Part shown: piece by piece, positions 1 through 9,470 of the stretch
Layout of the letters: each line of letters opens with the position of its first letter
How positions within the stretch are numbered: position 1 is the first letter of the stretch
Assembly (NCBI RefSeq): GCF_009467825.1
Contig: NZ_WIOK01000001.1
Location: forward strand, 290,621-354,620
Source of the DNA: Cyclobacterium xiamenense
GTDB lineage: Bacteria > Bacteroidota > Bacteroidia > Cytophagales > Cyclobacteriaceae
Length of the DNA stretch: 64,000 nucleotides
Reading direction: 5' to 3'
Notes under the pieces: generated by a model
Databases searched by the model: none
Seen by the model: only the letters and a program-made list of their open reading frames with translations
Told to the model about the DNA's origin: nothing
Made by a program: the position numbers and the translations under genes

Positions 1-540
1 GAACAGGCCTATATTGTAGCACAGACCTCCTCGGGCTTGTTGATTTTTGATCAGCAGGCGGCGCACCAGCGCATCCTGTACGAGCAGTACTTGCGGCAGT
101 TGGAACAGTCCGGTGGGGCTTCGCAGCAATGCTTGTTTCCCCAAACCATCCACTTGAGCCCGGCGGACTTCGCATTGGTGATGGATTTGAAAGAGGAGTT
201 AAATGATTTGGGCTTTCAACTGACCGCCTTTGGTCAGCATTCGGTATTGATCAATGGGGTCCCTGCGGACGTGTCCATCGCCAGTGAAAAAGTTCTGGTG
301 GAGGAACTGCTGGAGCAATTCAAACATTTCAAGCAGGAGCTTTCCCTGGGCAGAAAGGAAAATCTGGCAAGATCTTTGGCGAAAAAAACGTCTATCAAAC
401 GGGGAGATCCGTTGAAATACCAGGAAATGGAAAACCTGGCCGGTCAACTATTTGCCTGTCAAAACCCCAATTACAGTCCGGAGGGCATCAAAACCTTTGT
501 TAAATTAGATTTGAGTAAAATAGAGCAATTTTTCCATTGA
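1..540 (+). CDS. mutL: DNA mismatch repair protein MutL, C-terminal part
   Basis: The frame is open from base 1, so the N-terminal ATPase and most of the protein lie outside the window; about 179 residues are visible. MutL links MutS mismatch recognition to strand removal, and this part is the dimerisation/endonuclease domain. The motif DQQAAHQRILYE corresponds to the DQHAxxExxxxE metal site of endonuclease-type MutL, but His and the first Glu are both Gln here, so nicking activity is doubtful. The tail LFACQNPNYSPEG is the usual Bacteroidota ending. The gene is followed 19 bp later by two rhomboid genes on the same strand. The family call is secure; loss of nuclease activity is inferred. Confidence 0.92.
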   Translation, partial: EQAYIVAQTSSGLLIFDQQAAHQRILYEQYLRQLEQSGGASQQCLFPQTIHLSPADFALVMDLKEELNDLGFQLTAFGQHSVLINGVPADVSIASEKVLVEELLEQFKHFKQELSLGRKENLARSLAKKTSIKRGDPLKYQEMENLAGQLFACQNPNYSPEGIKTFVKLDLSKIEQFFH

Positions 541-559
541 TGAATTAAAATCGTATCCT

Positions 560-1351
560 ATGTTTAGAGCCCTTACCCCCATCGTGAAAAACTTGCTATT
601 GATCACTGTGGGGATGCACGTAGTCGTATCTTTTTTTATGCCGCAGCTGAAAAATCTCTTTGCACTCTATTACGTGGAAAGCCGGTTTTTTATGCCGTTT
701 CAGTTTGTCACCTACATGTTTATGCATGCTGACTTCTGGCATTTGTTCAGCAACATGTTTGGCCTGTTTATCTTCGGGCCGCTGCTGGAGCAGTTCATGG
801 GGCCGAAAAAGATCCTAATCCTCTGGATGGTTTGCGGGATTGGGTCCGGGGTACTCTACTCGGGATACAATGCCTACAAAATGGGCAGCCTCAACGACCG
901 GATCGAAGCTTTTACCGATAACCCCGATCCGGAATCCTTCAACCGGTTTGTGTCGGACAACCGGCATTTGTTCAATCCGGTTATCTATGAATTTGTGGAC
1001 GAATACAGCCGAAATCCCGAAAGTCAGGAGCTGGAGTCCCGCGCCAAACGCACCATGTTGGATGTACGGGATCGGCAGGCGAATGTTCCGATGGTGGGAG
1101 CTTCCGGAGCGTTGTTTGGGATTCTCATTGCCTTTGGTATGCTCTTTCCCAATACCCAGTTGTTTTTGCTGTTCCCTCCCATGCCGGTAAAAGCAAAATA
1201 CCTTGTCTTGTTTTATGGACTATACACGGTTTATAATATATTTGTATCGAATCCCACAGATAATGTAGCTCATTTTGCGCACCTTGCCGGGTTGGCCATC
1301 GGTGCGGTATTGATTACCTATTGGAAGAAGGACAGAAGAAATTTCTATTAA
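560..1351 (+). CDS. rhomboid family intramembrane serine protease
   Basis: A 263-residue multi-spanning membrane protein that should cut transmembrane helices inside the bilayer. The HxxxN signature is at His61-Asn65 (WHLFSN). The nucleophile is Ser182 in GASGA, and the catalytic His is His241 in AHLAG. An unusual hydrophilic insert of about 70 residues (roughly 107-177), rich in Asp, Glu and Arg, separates the early helices from the serine helix. The gene sits between mutL and a second rhomboid gene (6 bp gap), so the three are probably co-transcribed. The substrate is unknown. Confidence 0.92.
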   Translation: MFRALTPIVKNLLLITVGMHVVVSFFMPQLKNLFALYYVESRFFMPFQFVTYMFMHADFWHLFSNMFGLFIFGPLLEQFMGPKKILILWMVCGIGSGVLYSGYNAYKMGSLNDRIEAFTDNPDPESFNRFVSDNRHLFNPVIYEFVDEYSRNPESQELESRAKRTMLDVRDRQANVPMVGASGALFGILIAFGMLFPNTQLFLLFPPMPVKAKYLVLFYGLYTVYNIFVSNPTDNVAHFAHLAGLAIGAVLITYWKKDRRNFY

Positions 1352-1357
1352 AACATC

Positions 1358-2284
1358 ATGTACGGAGGATTTTGGTATCATATCAGGCACGCCTTTGACC
1401 ACAAAGACAATGGTCTCTATAAAATTATTGCCATCAATTTGATCGCATTTTTGGTCTTGATGGTGCTGCGGGTATTTCTTACCATTGGTGGTGCCGAAGA
1501 GCTTTACCGCTCCATTGTCTCCGTTTTTATGATGCCGGCCTCTCTGCCCAGGTTTGTGACACAACCCTGGACCCTACTTACCTACATGTTTTTTCATGAA
1601 GGCTTCTTTCATATCATATTTAACTTGTTGTTTTTGTATTGGTTTGGGCTTTTGGTTCAGGAATACCTGGGTAGCAGAAAGCTGGTAAACCTGTACATTC
1701 TGGGAGGAATCGCAGGCGGATTGCTATACATGGTACTTTATAACATTGCCCCGTATTTTAGCGATCGGGTGGATGGAGCACTGATGCTGGGAGCCAGTGC
1801 CGGTGTATATGCCATCGTGGTAGCCGCCGCAACGCTTCGACCCGATACCCAGTTTCACCTGCTATTGCTCGGACCGGTAAAAATTAAATACATTGCCATT
1901 TTCTACGTCTTGATCGCGTTTGCCAATTCTGCGGGATCAAATGCCGGTGGGGAATTGGCACACCTGGGCGGAGCCGCTCTCGGGTACCTGTACATCTTAC
2001 AGCTCCAAAAGGGCGTGGATATGGGCAAGCCCGTTCAGGCAGTTGGCTTGTTTTTTGAGAAATTGTTCTCGCAAAAACCAAAAGTGAAGGTAACCTACCG
2101 ACGGGGTAGCGATAACGTGAAAACCAAAGGTGGAACGGCACCCGTCAATTCGGGCAGCAGCGGCAGCAAAAGCACACAGGAAGAAATCGATCGAATTCTC
2201 GATAAGATTGCCGAAAAAGGCTACGATAACCTGAGCAAGGAAGAAAAACGCAAACTTTTTGATTTTAGTAACAAGGATGTTTGA
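1358..2284 (+). CDS. rhomboid family protease with C-terminal DUF6576-like tail
   Basis: 308 residues. The membrane core carries HxxxN (His85-Asn89), the nucleophile Ser147 in GASAG and the catalytic His202 in AHLGG. After about residue 225 a soluble, basic, Gly/Ser-rich linker leads to a short helical tail (EEIDRILDKIAEKGYDNLS, then EEKRKLFDF) that recurs at the end of many Bacteroidota rhomboids. It starts 6 bp after the first rhomboid gene. The pair is similar in fold but not recently duplicated: only the first has the large insert and only this one has the tail. Its end is convergent with the TetR gene. Confidence 0.92.
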   Translation: MYGGFWYHIRHAFDHKDNGLYKIIAINLIAFLVLMVLRVFLTIGGAEELYRSIVSVFMMPASLPRFVTQPWTLLTYMFFHEGFFHIIFNLLFLYWFGLLVQEYLGSRKLVNLYILGGIAGGLLYMVLYNIAPYFSDRVDGALMLGASAGVYAIVVAAATLRPDTQFHLLLLGPVKIKYIAIFYVLIAFANSAGSNAGGELAHLGGAALGYLYILQLQKGVDMGKPVQAVGLFFEKLFSQKPKVKVTYRRGSDNVKTKGGTAPVNSGSSGSKSTQEEIDRILDKIAEKGYDNLSKEEKRKLFDFSNKDV

Positions 2285-2295
2285 TCCGGGTTAGC

Positions 2296-2913
2296 TCACC
2301 GTTCGTAGCCCAATATTTTTTTGTATTGTCTAAGACCTTCGTCGGTCAAAAAAGGCAAGACCATGGAAAAAACGAGCTTGCTGTAATACTGGTGGTGAAA
2401 TGAGTCTTGCCCAAAAATCACCAGATTGTGAATGGGCCAGTAATCGGATAGCATGGTCATCTGATTGGCCAGGTTTTCAAAGCTACCCGTAAAGTTTTCT
2501 TTTTCAAACACATTTTCCTGACTCATCTTGTGAAAAAGGTGAATCAGTTGGGTCTTACGCAGGGAAATGAGTTCAAAATACCGATCTTTTACCGCCTCGT
2601 GCCGGTTGATGATGGTTCCCAGATCCAAAAAAAAGAAGCGGTACTTTTCCTGAATCCGGTAAGAAGCCAGGGTACTCGTATACAACTTTTCCAGCGAACT
2701 GCCATTTTGGTCAATTTCTGCCGCGGCTGCATCCGATTCGTTGCACAGGCGGTAAAAGATCCGGACGATCAAATCGTCAAAATCTCGTACATCCCGGTAT
2801 AAATCTGAAGGACGGATTTGCAATTGGTCTATCAAACGGTCCATATCTGTCCCTTGGTAGCCCTTTTCGTTCAAAACGGGTAGTGATTTTTCTATGATGG
2901 CAGGAAGGTCCAT
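2296..2913 (-). CDS. TetR/AcrR family transcriptional regulator
   Basis: 205 residues. The first 50 form a TetR-type three-helix DNA-binding domain (AIIEKSLPVLNEKGYQGT, then a recognition-helix region ending LYRDVRDFDDL). The rest is a helical ligand/dimer domain with no resemblance I can name. It is a single gene between convergent rhomboid and upstream rlmN, so its target is not obvious from context. A good -7 element lies 24 bp upstream of the ATG. The TetR call rests on the N-terminal helix pattern and overall length; the ligand is unknown. Confidence 0.75.
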   Translation of the reverse strand: MDLPAIIEKSLPVLNEKGYQGTDMDRLIDQLQIRPSDLYRDVRDFDDLIVRIFYRLCNESDAAAAEIDQNGSSLEKLYTSTLASYRIQEKYRFFFLDLGTIINRHEAVKDRYFELISLRKTQLIHLFHKMSQENVFEKENFTGSFENLANQMTMLSDYWPIHNLVIFGQDSFHHQYYSKLVFSMVLPFLTDEGLRQYKKILGYER

Positions 2914-2936
2914 TTAATTTACTCTATTTCGTATTT

Positions 2937-2944
2937 CAAAGTTA
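2937..2944 (-). promoter_or_regulatory. Bacteroidota -7 promoter element (TAACTTTG)
   Basis: The minus strand reads TAACTTTG, an exact match to TAnnTTTG, 24 bp upstream of the TetR start codon. No TTG was seen at the expected -33 spacing, so only half the promoter is supported. Confidence 0.45.
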
Positions 2945-2983
2945 AAAAAAAGTAATTCATATCCTAATTTTCCCGTTGTCTAA

Positions 2984-4033
2984 TTACCACTCTATTTTAT
3001 TCGCCAACTGCCCACAGGCAGCATCGATGTCCTGTCCCCGTGATTTTCGGACCTTGGCGATGATTCCGGATTCCTCCAATATCCGCAAATACAGGGCTAC
3101 CTTATCGGGTGCGGCCTGTCGAAATTCCCCGTCATCAATGGGGTTGTATTGAATAATATTGACTTTTGAAGGGATTTTTTTGCAAAACCTGGCCAATGCC
3201 CTGGCATGTGTTTCGTCGTCATTGATCCCTTCCCAAATCACGTATTCAAAGGTCACTTTTCGTTTGGTTTTGGAATACCAATAGGCCAACGCATCGGCCA
3301 GTTCTTCGACGGTATTGCTCTCGTTGATGGGCATCAGACGCGTTCGGGTTTCGTTGATGGCCGAATGCAGGGAAAGTGCCAGATTAAAACGAACCCCGTC
3401 ATCCGCCAGTTTTCGGATCATCTTCGCAATCCCCACTGTCGAAAGGGTAATCCGCCGGGGGGAAATTCCCAGGCCCTCGGGAGAACAGATTCGCTCAATG
3501 GCGGCTAGCACATTTTGGTAATTTAGCAGGGGCTCTCCCATTCCCATAAACACGATGTTGGTCAGGGGCCGGTCAAAATACATCCGGGCCTCTTCCTGAA
3601 TGGCTACCACCTGATCGTAAATCTCATCCGGGTTTAGGTTGCGCATTCGTTTCAGCCGGGCTGTCGCACAGAAGTTGCAGTCCAGACTGCAGCCGACCTG
3701 GGAAGAGACACAGGCCGTAATTCGTTTGGAAGTAGGGATCAACACCGATTCCACGATTTGATTGTCAAACAACTTCACGGCATTTTTGATGGTCCCGTCG
3801 GTGCTGCGTTGAAGCTGATCGACCCGAATGTGGTTAATCGTGAAATTTTCCTTCAAGTGTTCCCGGGTGGCCTTCGATAAATTGGTCATGTCATCGAAGT
3901 TTTTGAGCGATTTGTTCCACAGCCATTCGTAGACCTGCTTGGCTCGGAATTTTTTTTCGCCCACCGTCTCAAAATACGTTTCCAAATCCGGAAGGCTTAA
4001 TTTTCGAATGTCTTGTTTGTCGTGTTCCTGCAT
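2984..4033 (-). CDS. rlmN: 23S rRNA (adenine2503-C2)-methyltransferase / tRNA m2A37 methyltransferase RlmN
   Basis: A 349-residue radical SAM enzyme, the usual length. The 4Fe-4S/SAM motif CxxxCxxC is at Cys115, Cys119 and Cys122 (CSLDCNFC). The two methyl-transfer cysteines of the family are Cys108 (seven residues before the cluster, as in E. coli) and Cys340 near the C terminus (DAACGQLAN). GMGEPLLN is the SAM-binding GGE-like motif. It methylates C2 of A2503 in 23S rRNA and of A37 in some tRNAs, in the cytoplasm. It is a monocistronic-looking gene between the TetR regulator and a sulfatase. Confidence 0.96.
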   Translation of the reverse strand: MQEHDKQDIRKLSLPDLETYFETVGEKKFRAKQVYEWLWNKSLKNFDDMTNLSKATREHLKENFTINHIRVDQLQRSTDGTIKNAVKLFDNQIVESVLIPTSKRITACVSSQVGCSLDCNFCATARLKRMRNLNPDEIYDQVVAIQEEARMYFDRPLTNIVFMGMGEPLLNYQNVLAAIERICSPEGLGISPRRITLSTVGIAKMIRKLADDGVRFNLALSLHSAINETRTRLMPINESNTVEELADALAYWYSKTKRKVTFEYVIWEGINDDETHARALARFCKKIPSKVNIIQYNPIDDGEFRQAAPDKVALYLRILEESGIIAKVRKSRGQDIDAACGQLANKIEW

Positions 4034-4128
4034 TTTTCTGCTTGTTTCGGGCCCGTAGTAAACAAAGCTTCTCGGTACCTTGGTTCCTGCCCAACTGCCG
4101 TTCTGCCCAACTATTTTGCCAGGGGCAA

Positions 4129-5562
4129 TTACCGGCGTTGCGGAAGGAGGGCTCCCGTTTCCTTCAGTTTTTGCATGAGTATGTTTTCGAGCGAGGCCGC
4201 CTTTTCGGGATGGCTTGCTGCCAGGTTTTCGGTTTCTCCCGGGTCGTTGTCCAGGTTATACAGTTCACTGAGCCCTGTCTCGTAAAAATGGATCAATTTC
4301 CAGTGGTCCTTCCGAATGGCGGAACCGGGTTTCCAGGCACTGCCATGGTAATGGGGGTAATGCCAAAACAGTTCCTCCCGCTCAATTTGCCCGTTTTCGA
4401 GGATCAATGGACTCAAGTCCTTCCCATCGCCGGCATCGTGCGGGATTTGGGCCAGGCTAAGGAGGGTGGGAAATACGTCCATGCTAACCACCGGAGTCTC
4501 CGATACACTGCCCTGCCGGGAAATACCCGGCCCCTGAACAATGAAGGGCACCCGGATGCCCCCTTCGTAGCACCAACCTTTGCCCGCCCGAAGCGGGCCG
4601 TTTGCCGTGGGAGCACCTTCCGTAAACAAGGTAGACAGGCCTCCATTATCGCTGGTGAACACGACCCATGTGTTATCCGAAAGCCCTGCATCTTCCAAGG
4701 CCTGAAGCAGCCTGCCTACATTTTCGTCCATGGCGGAAACCATCGATGCATAGGCCGCATTGTCCTGAATGAGTTTGGTTTGGCCCGTTCCTTCCGGCCG
4801 ATACGCCTGCTGCCCGGGTTTGGTTTCCAGATTTTCTTTTTTGCGAAGGAAGTAATCGTGTTTGGTTGGCGCAGCCTGTATGGGGGTATGCACCGTGTAA
4901 AAGGCCAGGTACAGGAAAAATGGCTCTTCGCCTCGTTGCTGAATAAATCGAATGCTCTCCGACGTAAGTCGTTCCGTGAGGTATTCCCCTTCCGGCCCGT
5001 CTTCCAGTCGGGGATTTCCATAGGGGGAATAGTACCCGTTTGCCTGTCCTTGTTTTAATTGCGGCGCTCCCACACTCCAGCCACCGATGTTTCGGTCAAA
5101 TCCCTGGTATTCGGGCCAGTAGCGGGGTTCTTCTCCCAGGTGCCATTTCCCAACAAAGAAGGTTTGGTAGCCGTTTTCCTTAAATTTCTCTGCGAGCGTG
5201 GTTTCTTCCAGCGGCAGTTCATGGCTAATTTCCGGAGTGGCTAGCGGCCAATTTTCTTTATCCCGATTAAAGCCCGGAATCCAATCTGTAATCTGCACCC
5301 GGTTGGGATGCTTTCCCGTCATCAGGGCTGCCCGCGTTGGGCTGCATACCGGATGGGCGGAATAGGCCTGGGAAAACCGCAGGCCATTTGCAGCCATACC
5401 GTCGATGTTGGGGGTCTCGTAAAAGGTCTCCGGATGGTTGGCCCCGATATCGGCCCAACCCAAATCGTCTACCAAAATCACGATGACGTTTGGTTTAGGC
5501 GCCTCTTTTTCCACACAGGAAAAAAAACAACCTAGGCAAAATAAAGTAAGCGGGAGTTTCAT
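4129..5562 (-). CDS. exported sulfatase (arylsulfatase A-like, family S1)
   Basis: 477 residues from the chosen ATG. An open frame extends further upstream, but this start gives a signal peptide with candidate lipoprotein cysteines at 12 and 16. The formylglycine motif C-x-P-x-R is Cys73-Ser-Pro-Thr-Arg77, the residue converted by an anaerobic or copper-type FGly enzyme. Asp32-Asp33 (VDDLGWAD) and a later TSDNGG supply calcium ligands. It should remove sulfate esters from glycans or aryl sulfates at the cell surface. No second polysaccharide gene is adjacent; clpB is divergent. The substrate cannot be read from the sequence. Confidence 0.93.
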   Translation of the reverse strand: MKLPLTLFCLGCFFSCVEKEAPKPNVIVILVDDLGWADIGANHPETFYETPNIDGMAANGLRFSQAYSAHPVCSPTRAALMTGKHPNRVQITDWIPGFNRDKENWPLATPEISHELPLEETTLAEKFKENGYQTFFVGKWHLGEEPRYWPEYQGFDRNIGGWSVGAPQLKQGQANGYYSPYGNPRLEDGPEGEYLTERLTSESIRFIQQRGEEPFFLYLAFYTVHTPIQAAPTKHDYFLRKKENLETKPGQQAYRPEGTGQTKLIQDNAAYASMVSAMDENVGRLLQALEDAGLSDNTWVVFTSDNGGLSTLFTEGAPTANGPLRAGKGWCYEGGIRVPFIVQGPGISRQGSVSETPVVSMDVFPTLLSLAQIPHDAGDGKDLSPLILENGQIEREELFWHYPHYHGSAWKPGSAIRKDHWKLIHFYETGLSELYNLDNDPGETENLAASHPEKAASLENILMQKLKETGALLPQRR

Positions 5563-5590
5563 GGGACCAAGACAGGCTGATTGTACCCGG

Positions 5591-5598
5591 CAAAGATA
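5591..5598 (-). promoter_or_regulatory. Bacteroidota -7 promoter element (TATCTTTG)
   Basis: The minus strand reads TATCTTTG, an exact TAnnTTTG match, 29 bp before the sulfatase ATG. It also supports that ATG over the longer open frame. No -33 TTG at standard spacing is visible. Confidence 0.5.
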
Positions 5599-5789
5599 GG
5601 CAAATGCACGAATACATCCGATCGGTGCCCTCGGATTTCCATACAGGAAGTAGCGAGCGCCTGCCAAAAAGTCCGAAAAAGGAATCGATCCTGTTCGAAA
5701 TCGGACATTTTTTCCGAGAAATCGGATTGGTTGCATATTTGATTCTAGCTGTAAAAGAAGAAAAGAAAGCAACCATAACCCGGAACACC

Positions 5790-8405
5790 ATGGATTTCAA
5801 ACAATTCACCATCAAGTCTCAGGAAGCCATACAGCAGGCACTGGAGCTGTGCACAGCCGGGCAGCAACAATTGATAGAACCTGCCCATTTGCTCAAGGGA
5901 ATCATTCAAGAAGATAGCAACGTCACCGATTTTCTATTTAAAAAATTGGGAGTCAACAGTGGATTGGTTGTGCAGAAGTTGGACGAACTGATCGGGCAGC
6001 TGCCAAAGGTCAGCGGACAGCAACCTTACCTGTCCAATGCCACCAATCAGGTGCTGGAAAAAGCAAAAGGATACCTAAAAACCTTTGGAGACGAATACGT
6101 AGCGGTGGAGCATCTGGTATTGGGGGTGTTGGCCGGTACGGATAAAACGGCCCAACTCTTAAAGGATCAGGGACTGAATGAGAAAAATCTCATTGAAGCC
6201 ATCAAGGAACTACGAAAAGGAAATAAAGTGACAGATCAGAACGCAGAATCAAAGTACAGGTCGCTGGAGAGGTACTCCAAAAACCTGAACGAACTTGCCA
6301 AAAAAGGCAAAATTGACCCGGTGATCGGCCGGGATGAGGAGATTAGACGGGTGCTGCAAATACTGGCCCGCCGGACCAAAAACAACCCCATCCTTCTGGG
6401 AGAACCGGGTGTAGGGAAAACCGCCATTGTGGAAGGGCTGGCTCAACGGATTGTGAGCGGGGATGTGCCGGAAAACCTCAAGAGTAAAATCCTTATTTCC
6501 CTGGACATGGGATTGCTCGTAGCGGGCGCCAAGTACAAGGGAGAGTTTGAAGAACGCCTAAAGGCTGTTATCAAGGAAGTGACCGATTCGGAAGGGGAAA
6601 TCATCTTGTTTATTGATGAGATTCACACGCTAATCGGAGCAGGTGGGGGCGGAGAAGGGGCCATGGATGCAGCAAACCTGCTGAAACCGGCATTGGCCAG
6701 GGGTGAATTGCACGCCATCGGGGCGACCACCCTTAAAGAGTATCAAAAATACATCGAAAAGGACAAAGCCCTGGAGCGTCGGTTTCAGCAAGTCATCGTC
6801 GATGAACCGGATGCTATGGATGCCATCTCCATTTTACGGGGAATCAAAGACAAGTACGAACTGCATCACGGAGTGCGGGTAAAAGACGATGCCGTGATTG
6901 CGGCAGTAGAACTTTCGCAGCGGTACATTTCCGATCGGTACCTTCCGGACAAGGCCATTGACCTGATGGACGAAGCCGCCGCCAAATTGCGTATGGAAAT
7001 TGATTCGCTGCCTCAGGAGTTGGACGAGCTTAATCGCCGCATCATGCAGTTGGAAATCGAGCGGGAAGCCATCCGACGTGAAAAAAACAAGGACAAGGAG
7101 GCCGTGCTAAGCAAGGAACTGGCAGAACTTTCGGAAAAGAGACAAGGTATCAAGGCCAAGTGGGAAAGCGAAAAAGCGGTCATTCAGGGCATACAGCGGG
7201 AGAAGGAAAATATCGATAAATTCAAACTGGAAGCCGAACAAGCGGAGCGAGCCGGTGATTTTGGAAAGGTGGCGGAAATTCGCTACGGAAAAATCGGAGA
7301 AAGCGAGAAGAAGCTGCAGTCCTTTCAGCAGCAGCTAAAGGAAATGCAGGAAGGATCGCCCCTGCTGAAGGAGGAGGTAGACCACGAAGACATTGCGGCG
7401 GTGGTCAGCAAATGGACCGGGATTCCGCTATCAAAAATGATCCAAAGCGAGCGCGAAAAGCTGCTTCACCTGGAAGAGGAGTTGGGCAAGCGCGTGGCCG
7501 GACAGCGGGAAGCAATCGTGGCCCTTTCGGATGCCGTTCGACGTAGCCGTGCAGGCTTGCAGGATCCCAAGCGTCCGATCGGTTCCTTTATTTTCCTGGG
7601 CACCACCGGTGTAGGGAAAACCGAATTAGCGAAAGCGCTGGCCGAATACCTGTTTAGCGATGAAAATGCCATGGTCCGCATCGATATGTCGGAATACCAG
7701 GAACGACACGCCGTGAGTCGCCTGGTGGGAGCGCCTCCCGGTTACGTCGGTTACGACGAGGGAGGACAGCTGACCGAAGCGGTACGCCGAAAGCCTTACT
7801 CCGTGGTATTACTAGACGAGATCGAGAAGGCCCATCCGGATGTATTCAATATCCTGCTGCAGGTACTGGATGATGGCAGGCTGACGGACAACAAAGGCAG
7901 GGTGGCCAATTTCAAAAACACGATTATCATCATGACTACCAATATTGGGTCCACCTTGATACAAGAGCGCTTTGAAAACATGGATGCCTGGAACAAGGAA
8001 CAGGTGATGGAAGAAACCAAAGAAGAAGTGTTTGGCTTGCTGAAAAAATCGGTTCGCCCGGAGTTTCTGAACCGAATCGATGAAACCATCATGTTTGAAC
8101 CCCTTAACCGGGAAATCCTGCGAAAAATTGTGGATATCCAATGGAAAGAAGTACAAAAACGACTGGCGGAAGCTGGAATCGAATTGGAAGCCACACGGGA
8201 AGTGCTGGACTACCTGGGCGAGGTAGGTTTTGATCCCCAATACGGGGCGCGGCCACTAAAGCGAACCATGCAACGCCTGGTTTTAAACGAGCTTTCCAAG
8301 CAGATTCTAAGTGGTTACATCAAAAACGATAGCGCCGTATTGGTGGACCTGGATGCAGACAGGCAGGTGTATTTCAAAAATGTGGATGAAGTAGGTGTAG
8401 AGTAA
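5790..8405 (+). CDS. clpB: ATP-dependent chaperone ClpB
   Basis: 871 residues, the normal ClpB size, starting at MDFKQFT; the frame is open 62 codons upstream but that part has no ClpB similarity. Order: N-domain repeats (1-145), AAA1 with Walker A at 204-211 (GEPGVGKT), pore motif AKYKGEFE and Walker B near 273-278, a long charged coiled-coil M domain (about 400-530), and AAA2 with Walker A at 604-611 (GTTGVGKT) and pore motif GYVGYDEG. It threads aggregated proteins in the cytosol with DnaK. The M domain and lack of a ClpP-binding loop separate it from ClpA/ClpC. An intrinsic terminator follows. Confidence 0.98.
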   Translation: MDFKQFTIKSQEAIQQALELCTAGQQQLIEPAHLLKGIIQEDSNVTDFLFKKLGVNSGLVVQKLDELIGQLPKVSGQQPYLSNATNQVLEKAKGYLKTFGDEYVAVEHLVLGVLAGTDKTAQLLKDQGLNEKNLIEAIKELRKGNKVTDQNAESKYRSLERYSKNLNELAKKGKIDPVIGRDEEIRRVLQILARRTKNNPILLGEPGVGKTAIVEGLAQRIVSGDVPENLKSKILISLDMGLLVAGAKYKGEFEERLKAVIKEVTDSEGEIILFIDEIHTLIGAGGGGEGAMDAANLLKPALARGELHAIGATTLKEYQKYIEKDKALERRFQQVIVDEPDAMDAISILRGIKDKYELHHGVRVKDDAVIAAVELSQRYISDRYLPDKAIDLMDEAAAKLRMEIDSLPQELDELNRRIMQLEIEREAIRREKNKDKEAVLSKELAELSEKRQGIKAKWESEKAVIQGIQREKENIDKFKLEAEQAERAGDFGKVAEIRYGKIGESEKKLQSFQQQLKEMQEGSPLLKEEVDHEDIAAVVSKWTGIPLSKMIQSEREKLLHLEEELGKRVAGQREAIVALSDAVRRSRAGLQDPKRPIGSFIFLGTTGVGKTELAKALAEYLFSDENAMVRIDMSEYQERHAVSRLVGAPPGYVGYDEGGQLTEAVRRKPYSVVLLDEIEKAHPDVFNILLQVLDDGRLTDNKGRVANFKNTIIIMTTNIGSTLIQERFENMDAWNKEQVMEETKEEVFGLLKKSVRPEFLNRIDETIMFEPLNREILRKIVDIQWKEVQKRLAEAGIELEATREVLDYLGEVGFDPQYGARPLKRTMQRLVLNELSKQILSGYIKNDSAVLVDLDADRQVYFKNVDEVGVE

Positions 8406-8437
8406 TATGCGGCCCATGTGGCCGGGATAGAAACAGC

Positions 8438-8473
8438 AAGCAGCTGGCCAAAGATTTGGTCAGCTGCTTTTTG
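8438..8473 (+). terminator. intrinsic terminator after clpB
   Basis: The stem GCAGCTGGCCAAA pairs with TTTGGTCAGCTGC around a 3-nt loop (one G-T wobble), flanked by AA and followed by a run of T. It lies 33 bp after the clpB stop and upstream of glsA, so the two genes have separate transcripts. Confidence 0.85.
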
Positions 8474-8555
8474 TTTGCCCACGGATTATGAAGCCGTTCC
8501 GAAATAATTCACTCCTTGTGAAGTCAAAACGCCGCTTGGGTTGTACCTTGTATGC

Positions 8556-9470
8556 ATGGACTACCAGCAACTGATCGAAGAAGTATATCAGGAAGTCAAC
8601 GACCTGAATCTACGGGGCATGGTAGCGGACTACATTCCCGAATTGGCAAAGGTATCCGCTGACCGGTTTGGCATGGCCCTGATCGACTTGAACGGGGAGG
8701 TTTACGGGGTTGGCGATTACCAGGAGCCTTTTTCCATTCAGAGTATTTCCAAAGTATTCACCCTGACAATGGTTTTTCATGTTTTTCGGAGCAAACTCTG
8801 GTCACGCGTTAACGTAGAACCTAGCGGCAACCCCTTCAACTCCATTGCCCAACTGGAGTACGAAAAAGGCATCCCCCGAAACCCCTTTTTGAACGCAGGG
8901 GCCCTGGTGATTACCGATGCCCTTACGAGCAAATTTGAAAATCCCGTCCGTAGTATACGGGAGTTTATTGACGAGCTGGCAGGACAGCATTGCGTTCGGA
9001 TCAATGAAGAGGTGATGCACTCCGAACTGCTGCATGCGGAGCGGAATACGGCCATGGCTTATTTTTTGAAGGCCTACCAAAACTTTGACAATGACATACA
9101 GGAAGTCATCCGCACCTACGTGTCGCAGTGTTCCATTGAAATGAGTTGCGAGGAACTGGCCAAAGCGTTTTCTTACCTTGCAAACGACGGCTATTCCCTC
9201 TTTGCAAAAAGGGAAATCCTAAACGAAAGTCAATCCCGCCGTGTCAATGCACTCATGCTCACCTGCGGCTTTTACGACGAATCCGGAGAATTTGCATTTC
9301 GCGTGGGCTTGCCCGGAAAAAGCGGTGTCGGCGGCGGGGTGGCTGCGGTACTTCCCGGAAAATTCAGCATCGCCGTCTGGTCGCCCGAATTGAACGAAAA
9401 GGGAAATTCTGTCAAGGCGATCAAGGCCCTTGAACTCCTGACAGATAAGCTAAAGTTTTCGCTCTTCTAG
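8556..9470 (+). CDS. glsA: glutaminase
   Basis: 304 residues from the internal ATG; an in-frame TTG five codons upstream is less likely. It is a serine-dependent beta-lactamase-fold glutaminase that hydrolyses L-glutamine to glutamate and ammonia in the cytoplasm. The catalytic Ser63-x-x-Lys66 lies in FSIQSISK, and family motifs NPFLNAGAL and GKSGVGGG are present. The length matches bacterial GlsA. It is convergent with the sugar isomerase gene and shares the last bases with it. Confidence 0.95.
   Translation: MDYQQLIEEVYQEVNDLNLRGMVADYIPELAKVSADRFGMALIDLNGEVYGVGDYQEPFSIQSISKVFTLTMVFHVFRSKLWSRVNVEPSGNPFNSIAQLEYEKGIPRNPFLNAGALVITDALTSKFENPVRSIREFIDELAGQHCVRINEEVMHSELLHAERNTAMAYFLKAYQNFDNDIQEVIRTYVSQCSIEMSCEELAKAFSYLANDGYSLFAKREILNESQSRRVNALMLTCGFYDESGEFAFRVGLPGKSGVGGGVAAVLPGKFSIAVWSPELNEKGNSVKAIKALELLTDKLKFSLF

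Noticed and set aside
4042..5058. long plus-strand open frame over the sulfatase gene
   Set aside because: It lies antisense to a clear sulfatase with an intact active site, and its translation shows no domain.
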